Positions 34,642 through 41,510 of a stretch of 41,510 nt of DNA are shown here, piece by piece. The translations under genes and the position numbers were made by a program. The notes beneath the pieces were generated by a model, which saw only the letters and a program-made list of their open reading frames with translations, ran no database searches and was not told where the DNA came from. Where the stretch lies: contig DAITAZ010000032.1 in the NCBI GenBank assembly GCA_036824045.1, positions 1 to 41,510 of the forward strand, read 5' to 3'. The stretch is from DAITAZ01 sp036824045 (GTDB lineage Bacteria > Pseudomonadota > Gammaproteobacteria > Burkholderiales > Rhodocyclaceae). How positions within the stretch are numbered: position 1 is the stretch's first letter; the number at the start of each line of letters is the position of its first letter.

Positions 34642-35841
34642 ATGAAACTCGGTACCCCTCTTTCTCCCTCGGCTGTGCGCGTGATGCTGTTGGGCGCTGG
34701 CGAACTCGGCAAGGAAGTGGTCATTGCCCTGCAGCGGCTGGGTGTGGAAGTGATTGCGGTGGACCGCTATGCGCACGCACCGGGCCAGCAGGTGGCGCAC
34801 CGTGCCCATGTGATCGCGATGACGGATGGCGCGGCGCTGCGGGCGCTGGTGGAGCAGGAGCGGCCACATTTGATCGTGCCGGAGATCGAGGCGATTGCCA
34901 CCGATACGCTGGTGGAGATCGAGGCGGAGGGGCTGGCGGAGGTAATCCCCACCGCCCGCGCGGCGCGGCTGACGATGAACCGGGAGGGCATCCGCCGGCT
35001 GGCGGCGGAGGAACTGGGCCTGCCCACCTCGCCTTACCGGTTTGCCGAGTCGCTGGCAGAGCTGCAGGCAGCCATCGACGGCGGCATTGGCTACCCCTGC
35101 GTGGTGAAGCCGGTGATGTCGTCTTCCGGCAAGGGGCAGTCCACGGTGCGCGGGCCGGAGGATGTGCAGAAGGCGTGGGACTACGCGGCCGCCGGCGGGC
35201 GGGTGAACCAGGGCCGGGTGATTGTGGAGGGCTTCATCGATTTCGATTACGAGATCACCCAGCTCACGGTGCGCGCCTGCGACGCCAGTGGCGCGGTGCA
35301 GACCTATTTCTGCGAGCCCATCGGCCATGTACAGGTGGCGGGGGATTATGTGGAAAGCTGGCAGCCCCAGGCCATGAGCCCGGCGGCGCTGGCCAGGTCG
35401 CGGGAGATTGCCGGGGCGGTCACCGCCAACCTGGGCGGGCGCGGCATCTTCGGCGTCGAGTTGTTCGTCAAGGGCGACCAGGTGTGGTTCTCCGAGGTGA
35501 GCCCCCGGCCCCACGACACCGGGCTGGTGACCCTGTGCTCCCAACGGTTTTCGGAGTTCGAGTTGCACGCCCGGGCCATCCTCGGCCTGCCGGTGGATGT
35601 GAGCCTGCGCGAGCCGGGGGCCTCGGCGGTGATCTACGGCGGCATGGAGGCCACGGGCATCGCCTTCGAGGGCGTGGCCGAAGCCCTGGCGGTGCCGGGC
35701 ACCGACCTGCGCCTGTTCGGCAAGCCGGAGAGCTTTACCAAGCGGCGCATGGGCGTGGCGGTAGCCAACGCCGAAACGGTGCAGGAGGCGCGGGAGCGGG
35801 CCAAGCAGGCGGCCAGCCGGGTGCGGCCCGTGGCGGGCTGA
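34642..35841 (+). CDS. purT: PurT, formate-dependent GAR transformylase
   Basis: A 399-residue ATP-grasp enzyme that makes formyl-GAR from GAR, formate and ATP in purine synthesis. It has the N-terminal MLLGAGELGKEV, then DRYAHAPGQQVAH, the ATP-grasp P-loop VMSSSGKGQS, IVEGFIDFDYEIT, VELFVKGDQVWFSEVSPRPHDTG and a C-terminal FGKPESFTKRRMGVA. The length is as expected. It is a single gene with its own terminator. Confidence 0.97.
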   Translation: MKLGTPLSPSAVRVMLLGAGELGKEVVIALQRLGVEVIAVDRYAHAPGQQVAHRAHVIAMTDGAALRALVEQERPHLIVPEIEAIATDTLVEIEAEGLAEVIPTARAARLTMNREGIRRLAAEELGLPTSPYRFAESLAELQAAIDGGIGYPCVVKPVMSSSGKGQSTVRGPEDVQKAWDYAAAGGRVNQGRVIVEGFIDFDYEITQLTVRACDASGAVQTYFCEPIGHVQVAGDYVESWQPQAMSPAALARSREIAGAVTANLGGRGIFGVELFVKGDQVWFSEVSPRPHDTGLVTLCSQRFSEFELHARAILGLPVDVSLREPGASAVIYGGMEATGIAFEGVAEALAVPGTDLRLFGKPESFTKRRMGVAVANAETVQEARERAKQAASRVRPVAG

Positions 35842-35864
35842 AGCGCCGGCGGGCGCCAGGCGGC

Positions 35865-35893
35865 AAAAAGCCCGGGCTGACCCCGGGCTTTTT
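35865..35893. terminator. Intrinsic terminator after purT
   Basis: AAAAAGCCCGGG, loop CTGAC, then CCCGGGCTTTTT: a perfect 12-bp stem with T5. It also suits the convergent DUF2789 gene. Confidence 0.92.
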
Positions 35894-35918
35894 CTTGGGC
35901 GGCACCGGCAGGCGGGCT

Positions 35919-36152
35919 TCAGCCGTGCAGGCGCATGTTCAGTTCGTCCACCACCTCGGCCCAGTCGGCGTCCTCCATCAGTTCCTCGCGCAGGAAGGTC
36001 GCCTGGGCGCGGCTCCAGAAAGGGGCTTCCGCCAGCAGCATCGCCTGCGGCAGGGGCGCATGCTCGGCAATGAAACGTTCGATGGCCGCCGGCTCACTGG
36101 GCAGGCCCAGTTGGGCGAACAGTTGGGGCAAGGCCGGATGTTGCGTTCCCAT
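35919..36152 (-). CDS. DUF2789-family small protein
   Basis: A 77-residue acidic helical protein: LPQLFAQLGLPSEPAAIERF, APLPQAMLLAEAPFWSRAQA, TFLREELMEDADWAEVVDEL. This matches DUF2789, a family of unknown function with about 75 residues. CAGGAGAG precedes the ATG. A NifA-type site lies 13-28 bases upstream of its start, in a region shared with the divergent AAA+ gene. Confidence 0.85.
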   Translation of the reverse strand: MGTQHPALPQLFAQLGLPSEPAAIERFIAEHAPLPQAMLLAEAPFWSRAQATFLREELMEDADWAEVVDELNMRLHG

Positions 36153-36164
36153 GGTTCTCTCCTG

Positions 36165-36180
36165 TGTCGGGTTTGCGACA
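36165..36180. promoter_or_regulatory. NifA upstream activator site before the AAA+ gene
   Basis: TGTCGGGTTTGCGACA is a perfect TGT-N10-ACA. Its reverse complement, TGTCGCAAACCCGACA, differs from the nifB site at 19841 by one base, so it is very likely bound by the same NifA. Confidence 0.8.
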
Positions 36181-36371
36181 AAGCCGCTGTAACCACGGCT
36201 GTACCGTTTCAGACCACGGCCCGGGCCACAAAGTTGCGCCTGCCCCAGATTCAGCCAGGCGCCCCACTTTGGTGCCCGGTGCAGCCATGGGCACAGAACC
36301 ATTTTGCGCAAACGCGCGACAAATGTGGCAAGCCCCCCTGCCGCCACCGGCGTCCGCCGCCGCCAACCCAC

Positions 36372-36387
36372 TGGCACGGCGCCTGCT
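36372..36387 (+). promoter_or_regulatory. Sigma-54 promoter of the AAA+ ATPase gene
   Basis: TGGCACGGCGCCTGCT: perfect -24 half, correct GG-N10-GC spacing, one deviation in the -12 half (CTGC for TTGC). About 70 bases of leader would precede the ATG at 36470. Confidence 0.75.
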
Positions 36388-36469
36388 TGGGGGAACCCTG
36401 AACACGCCCGACGCCGGGCCAGCACCCCGGGCAAGCCGTGCGGGCGAAACTGCCAGCCAGGAGGCCGCC

Positions 36470-37450
36470 ATGCACGCTCAACTGCCCGTCCCCGCCACCA
36501 TCCACATTCCCCTGGCCGACACCCGGCAGATCTACCGGGTCGAGGACGTGGAGCGCGCCCGCGAAAGCAGCGCCCCCAGCCGCAACGAAGCCCTGGGCGC
36601 CTATTACCAGCAGATGGTGAACCGGGGCGGCCAGCGCTTTGTGGTCAAGCCCAGTTCCACCCGCCCGCTGGACACCCTGCACGAGCGCTGCCCCAATTTC
36701 GGCGAGGTGATCGACGACGTGCGCAAATCCGTGGCACTGGCCATTTCCGGCAACGAGCCGGTGGCCTTCGCCCCCATGCTGCTGCTGGGGGAGCCGGGCA
36801 TCGGCAAGACCCACTTTGCCCGCTGCCTGGCCGAGACCCTGGGCACCGGCTTCGAATTCGTCTCCATGAGCTCGCTCACCGCCGGGTGGATACTCTCCGG
36901 CTCCTCCGCCCAATGGACCCACGCCCGCCCCGGCAAGGTGGCGCAGGCGCTGGTGGGGGGCGAGATGGCCAACCCGGTGATCGTGCTGGACGAGGTGGAC
37001 AAGGCCGGGGGCGATAGCCGCTACGACCCCATGGGCCCGCTCTACGAGTTGTTCGAGGGGGAAACCGCCCGCCGCTTCAAGGACGAGTTCGTGGACGTGC
37101 AGATCGACGCCAGCCACATCCTGTGGGTGACCACCGCCAACGACGAGCACGCCATCCCGGAGCCGATCCTGAGCCGGATGAACGTGTTCGAGATCCCCCG
37201 GCCGGACCCGGACGAGTCCTTCGTGATCGCCTGCCGGCTCTATCGCGACATCGTCGGCGCCCACGCCTGGGGCTTCCCCGAGGAGCCGCCCGCCGAGGTC
37301 ATGGCCCGCCTGGCCGAAATGCCGCCCCGGGAGCAGCGCCGCGCCCTCATGGCCGCCTTTGGCAACGCCAAGCTCGCGGGCCGGGACCAGTTGATCGAGC
37401 AGGACCTGGAAGGCCACCGCGCCAACCGCCGGCGGCGGGTAGGGTTTTAG
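36470..37450 (+). CDS. AAA+ ATPase, predicted NifA regulon member
   Basis: A 326-residue ATPase with Walker A at residues 107-114 (GEPGIGKT) and Walker B VIVLDEVDK with Asp174 and Glu175. Sensor-1 ILWVTTAND and arginine finger region EPILSRMNVFEI follow. It resembles the Lon/ClpX-like AAA core (ELFEGETARRFKDEF) but has no protease domain, zinc finger or VWA domain. It is a stand-alone remodelling ATPase of unknown target. A CAGGAGG site precedes the ATG. The NifA site and sigma-54 promoter upstream imply expression during nitrogen fixation, so a role in assembly, repair or removal of nitrogenase-related proteins is a reasonable guess. The C-terminal tail is Arg-rich (HRANRRRRVGF). Confidence 0.9.
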   Translation: MHAQLPVPATIHIPLADTRQIYRVEDVERARESSAPSRNEALGAYYQQMVNRGGQRFVVKPSSTRPLDTLHERCPNFGEVIDDVRKSVALAISGNEPVAFAPMLLLGEPGIGKTHFARCLAETLGTGFEFVSMSSLTAGWILSGSSAQWTHARPGKVAQALVGGEMANPVIVLDEVDKAGGDSRYDPMGPLYELFEGETARRFKDEFVDVQIDASHILWVTTANDEHAIPEPILSRMNVFEIPRPDPDESFVIACRLYRDIVGAHAWGFPEEPPAEVMARLAEMPPREQRRALMAAFGNAKLAGRDQLIEQDLEGHRANRRRRVGF

Positions 37451-37595
37451 GGGCCCCCAGGGCCGGGCAATACCCGGCCCGCCCCCCGAGGGGGTCGCGT
37501 AAACTTGGGGCGGCCCGGCGTTTCCGGGGGCCCCCAAGGGCCGGGCAATACCCGGCCCGCCCCCCGGAGCCGGGTGATCGCCGGCCCGCTCCCCG
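37451..37595. repeat. REP-like palindromic repeat cluster, includes copy B
   Basis: A unit holding the perfect palindrome GGGCCGGG-CAATA-CCCGGCCC occurs at 37460-37480 and 37538-37558 (78 bp apart), each followed by GCCCCCCG. A decayed third copy is at 37567-37595. Between the first two, 37492-37525 matches the repeat at 24211 in the nif operon. Such elements often sit between genes and form RNA hairpins. Confidence 0.7.
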
Positions 37596-37661
37596 CACCC
37601 GCGTGCACACCGACCCCGCCCGGTGGCATGCTTGGGGGGTCCGCCTCCCGTAAGGTCAGTC

Positions 37662-38822
37662 ATGCCCCTCCCCAGTTTTTTCGAGCGCCTGGGCCAGAGC
37701 CTGGTTCAGGCGCTGCAGGCCCAGCAACGGCCCCGGGCCGGCCATGCCTTTCGGTGCACCTGCGGGGCTGCCATCTTTTTCCCCAACAACCGCTGCCTGG
37801 CCTGCGGCGCGGAGCTGGGGTTCGACAGCCGCCGGGGCGAGTTGCTGACCCTCAGCCCCGCCTCGGCGCCCGGGCTCTGGCTGGGCGCGAGTCCCGAGTG
37901 GCGCAGCCGGAGCGCCTACCGCCGCTGCGCCAACGCCCACACCGCCGCCGCCTGCAATTGGCTGGTGCCGGCGGAAGACCCGGCCCCCGACTGCCCGGCC
38001 TGCCGGCTGAACCGCACCATCCCCGACCTCTCGGTGGCGGAGAACGCCGTGCTCTGGAGCCGGGTGGAAAACGCCAAGCGGCGCGTGGTGGCGCAACTGC
38101 TGGCCCACGGCCTGCCGGTGCGCGCCCGGCAGGAAGACCCGGCCCGGGGCCTGGCCTTCGACTTTCTGCGCCCCGTGCCCGGTGGCCCGGCCATCGTCAC
38201 CGGGCACCAGAACGGCTTGATCACCCTCAATGTGGAAGAGGCGGACGACGCCCGCCGCGAGCAGATCCGCGCCAACCTGGGGGAGCCCTACCGCACGGTG
38301 GTGGGCCACCTGCGCCACGAGCTGGGCCATTACTACTGGGACCGCCTGGTGGCGCCCGGCTGGCGGCTGACGGACTTCCGCAACCGCTTTGGCGACGAGC
38401 GCACCCACTACGGCAGCGCCCTCGCCCGGCATTACCAGTTCGGCCCGCCGGCGGACTGGCCCAGCCGCTTTGTCAGCGCCTATGCCGCCTCCCACCCCTG
38501 GGAAGACTGGGCGGAAACCTGGGCCCAGTACCTGCACATGACCGACACGCTGCACACGGCCCTGAGCTTCGGCCTGACCGCCGAGGACGTGGAAATGCCC
38601 TGCACCCCCTTCGGGCCCGAGGCGCTGCACCAGCCCAACCACCCCAGCGCGCAGGTGTTTCTCCACTTCATCAATTCCTGGATGGAGCTTTCCGCCGTGC
38701 TCAACGAGTTGTGCCGCTGCATGGGCCAGCCGGACCTCAACCCCTTTGCCCTGTCCGCCCCCGCCGTGGCCAAGCTGCACCTGGTGCACCTGGTGGTGGC
38801 GGAAGCCGGCCAGGTGTACTGA
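37662..38822 (+). CDS. Putative zinc-binding metallopeptidase with N-terminal zinc ribbons
   Basis: A 386-residue protein. The N-terminal region has a zinc ribbon (CTCGAAIFFPNNRCLACG) and a second set of Cys (RRCAN, AACNWLV, CPACR). The catalytic motif is HELGHYYW (His219-Glu220-His223), and a downstream ASHPWEDWAETWAQYLHMTD supplies likely further ligands. This is the layout of the putative zinc-binding metallopeptidase family (Peptidase_Mx). There is no signal peptide, so it is probably cytosolic. FetA begins 3 bases after its stop. Its substrate is unknown. Confidence 0.9.
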   Translation: MPLPSFFERLGQSLVQALQAQQRPRAGHAFRCTCGAAIFFPNNRCLACGAELGFDSRRGELLTLSPASAPGLWLGASPEWRSRSAYRRCANAHTAAACNWLVPAEDPAPDCPACRLNRTIPDLSVAENAVLWSRVENAKRRVVAQLLAHGLPVRARQEDPARGLAFDFLRPVPGGPAIVTGHQNGLITLNVEEADDARREQIRANLGEPYRTVVGHLRHELGHYYWDRLVAPGWRLTDFRNRFGDERTHYGSALARHYQFGPPADWPSRFVSAYAASHPWEDWAETWAQYLHMTDTLHTALSFGLTAEDVEMPCTPFGPEALHQPNHPSAQVFLHFINSWMELSAVLNELCRCMGQPDLNPFALSAPAVAKLHLVHLVVAEAGQVY

Positions 38823-38825
38823 GAC

Positions 38826-39425
38826 ATGGCGGAATTGCGGGTGGAGGCGCTCACCACCCACCATGTGGGGCCGCTCAGCTTTGCCGTCGGGCCGGGAGAA
38901 TGCCTGTGCATCGCCGGCGCCTCGGGCAGCGGCAAATCGCTGCTGCTGCGCGCCCTGGCGGACCTGGACTCCCACGGCGGCCGGGTGCTGCTGGACAGCC
39001 AGCCCGCCGGCAGCATGGCGGCGCCGGAATGGCGGCGGCAGGTGGTGCTGGTGTTCGCCGAAAGCCAGTGGTGGGCGCCCCGGGTGGGCGAGCATTTCGC
39101 CCGGCCGCCGGGGGCCGCGGAACTGGCCGCCCTGGGCCTGCCCGCCGAGGCGCTGGCCTGGGAGGTGGCCCGCTGCTCCACCGGCGAGCGGCAGCGGCTG
39201 GCCCTGCTGCGCGCCCTGACCCGTAGCCCCCGCGCCCTGCTGCTGGACGAACCCACGGGCAACCTGGACGAAGCCGCCACCCTGCAAGTGGAAGCGCTGG
39301 TGGCCCGCTACCGGGCGGCGCACCAGGCCCCGGTGATCTGGGTAAGCCACGACCCGCAGCAAGCCCGGCGCCTGGGCGCCCGCCGCCTGCGGCTGGAAGA
39401 CGGCCAACTGCGGGAGGCCGGATGA
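38826..39425 (+). CDS. fetA: FetA-type ABC transporter ATPase (YbbL family)
   Basis: A 199-residue ATPase with Walker A GASGSGKS, signature CSTGERQR in place of LSGGE, Walker B ALLLDEPTGNLD and H-loop VSHD. The short size and pairing with a FetB permease identify it. FetAB exports iron in enterobacteria and protects from oxidative stress. It overlaps fetB as ATGA. Confidence 0.9.
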   Translation: MAELRVEALTTHHVGPLSFAVGPGECLCIAGASGSGKSLLLRALADLDSHGGRVLLDSQPAGSMAAPEWRRQVVLVFAESQWWAPRVGEHFARPPGAAELAALGLPAEALAWEVARCSTGERQRLALLRALTRSPRALLLDEPTGNLDEAATLQVEALVARYRAAHQAPVIWVSHDPQQARRLGARRLRLEDGQLREAG

Positions 39426-40219
39426 TCCGCCTCACCGCGCTCGACCTCGCCCTGGCGGCCCTGCTGGTGCTGGCGCTGGCAGCGGCCTCGGTCGCCCTGC
39501 GCCTGGGCGTGGCCCGGCAACTGGTGGTCTCCGCCGCGCGCACGGTGCTGCAACTGCTGCTGATCGGCCTGGTGCTCAAGCTGCTGTTTGCCCAGGATCA
39601 CCCCCTGTGGGTGGCGCTCATGGCCACGGTGATGCTGGCGGCCGCCGGGCGGGAGGTCAGCGTGCGCCAGAAGCACGGGCTGGCGGGCCTGTGGGGCTTT
39701 GGCCTGGGCACCCTGGCGATGTTTGTCTCGTCCTTCGCCGTCACCGTGCTGGCCCTGCTCACCGTGATCGGCAACCACCCCTGGTACGCGCCCCAGTACG
39801 CCATCCCCCTGCTCGGCATGGTGCTGGGCAACACCATGAACGGCATCGCCCTGGCGCTGGACCGGCTCACGCACGAAGCCACCAGCCGCCGCGCCGCCAT
39901 CGAAACCCGGCTCGCCCTGGGCGAGAGCGCCGCCCAGGCCATCGCCGACAGCCGGCGCGAAGCCATGCGCGTGGGCATGATCCCCATCATCAACGCCATG
40001 GCCGCCGCCGGCATCGTCAGCCTGCCGGGCATGATGACCGGCCAGATCCTGGCCGGCAGCCCGCCGGTGGAAGCGGTGAAATACCAGATCCTGGTGATGT
40101 TCCTCATCGCCGGCGGCACCGGCTTCGGCACCCTGGTGGCCGTCAGCCTCGCCGCCCGCCGGCTCTTCGACGACCGCCACCGCCTGCGGCTGGACCGGCT
40201 GCGGGCGGGGCGTCCATAA
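39422..40219 (+). CDS. fetB: FetB-type ABC transporter permease (YbbM family)
   Basis: A 265-residue permease with about seven hydrophobic helices and family blocks RTVLQLLLIGLVLK, MLAAAGREVSVRQK, PLLGMVLGNTMNGIALALDR and MIPIINAMAAAGIVSLPGMM. It works with FetA, most likely in metal export. The stop lies 22 bases before the assembly gap. Confidence 0.93.
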   Translation: MIRLTALDLALAALLVLALAAASVALRLGVARQLVVSAARTVLQLLLIGLVLKLLFAQDHPLWVALMATVMLAAAGREVSVRQKHGLAGLWGFGLGTLAMFVSSFAVTVLALLTVIGNHPWYAPQYAIPLLGMVLGNTMNGIALALDRLTHEATSRRAAIETRLALGESAAQAIADSRREAMRVGMIPIINAMAAAGIVSLPGMMTGQILAGSPPVEAVKYQILVMFLIAGGTGFGTLVAVSLAARRLFDDRHRLRLDRLRAGRP

Positions 40220-40241
40220 AGCCCTCGCCGATGGCTCGCCG

Positions 40242-40341
40242 NNNNNNNNNNNNNNNNNNNNNNNNNNNNNNNNNNNNNNNNNNNNNNNNNNNNNNNNNNN
40301 NNNNNNNNNNNNNNNNNNNNNNNNNNNNNNNNNNNNNNNNN
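40242..40341. other. Assembly gap (100 N)
   Basis: Exactly 100 N, a conventional scaffold placeholder. The true distance and any gene between fetB and the protease are unknown. Confidence 0.98.
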
Positions 40342-40412
40342 CGCCCCGGCGCCCCGCCGCCGCTTTCGCGTTAATCTTTACGGGTTTGCCCGCGTTACCG
40401 GAGCCTGCCCCC

Positions 40413-41510
<1,098 letters not shown>

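Larger units (their letters stand above)
36153..36469. other. Divergent regulatory region with NifA and sigma-54 sites
   Basis: About 320 bases without a gene, between DUF2789 (minus) and the AAA+ ATPase (plus). It carries a perfect TGT-N10-ACA site and a sigma-54 promoter, listed separately, plus a near-match TGT-N10-ACC at about 36200. Confidence 0.7.

Noticed and set aside
37451..37661. Short direct repeats considered as a CRISPR array
   Set aside because: Only two good copies, palindromic and GC-rich, with no series of unique spacers and no cas genes.

Overview
The window is about 68-70% GC (estimated by eye). It looks like a scaffold from a draft genome of a diazotrophic betaproteobacterium, with a Rhodocyclales-like gene style (Azoarcus/Dechloromonas/Azospira relatives). 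The assignment rests on the type of NifA, the nifB-fdxN-nifZ gene block, FetAB, PurT and general gene content. No rRNA or marker gene is present to confirm it. A run of exactly 100 N at 40242-40341 is a scaffolding gap of unknown true size.

Layout. (1) 1-6319, minus strand: a type I secretion block, ABC exporter > HlyD-type adaptor > NarL-type regulator with a degenerate receiver > large RTX/VCBS adhesin that runs off the left edge. (2) 6571-8467, plus: UbiH-family FAD monooxygenase and DsbC-like disulfide isomerase. (3) 8854-10512, plus: nifA of the oxygen-sensitive type (C-x11-C-x19-C-x4-C). (4) 10529-15099, minus: a Pls/PosA-type single-module NRPS, like the epsilon-poly-lysine synthetases, overlapping its own phosphopantetheinyl transferase. 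(5) 15324-16079, minus: EF-hand protein. (6) 16586-19407: a divergent CpxP / CpxR-CpxA envelope-stress unit with a phased array of CpxR boxes between them. (7) 20012-28810, plus: a long compact nif operon, nifB-fdxN-nifIscA-helical-repeat protein-LRV FeS protein-nifZ-nifZ2-DUF3024-nifS-nifT-small protein-DegT-like-SIR2-like-2Fe2S ferredoxin. It is driven by a NifA site plus a sigma-54 promoter and closed by a strong terminator. (8) 29055-31790, plus: PhnD-like binding protein and hybrid-free sensor kinase. (9) 31938-36152: membrane proteins, DUF1615 lipoprotein, purT and DUF2789. (10) 36470-37450: an AAA+ ATPase with its own NifA site and sigma-54 promoter. (11) 37662-40219: zinc metallopeptidase and FetA-FetB metal exporter. 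(12) after the gap: a Deg-type serine protease cut by the right edge.

How it fits together. NifA should switch on the nifB operon, which supplies NifB-co, electron donors, sulfur (NifS), Fe-S carriers and P-cluster maturation factors (NifZ). The same UAS word, in opposite orientation with one base changed, precedes the AAA+ ATPase, so that gene is predicted to belong to the NifA regulon. The most unusual part is the 3' end of the nif operon. It holds a DegT-fold protein whose PLP lysine is replaced by serine and a SIR2-like protein whose catalytic Asn and His are replaced, i.e. two apparent pseudoenzymes expressed with nitrogenase assembly genes. The nitrogenase structural genes (nifHDK, nifEN) are not in the window.
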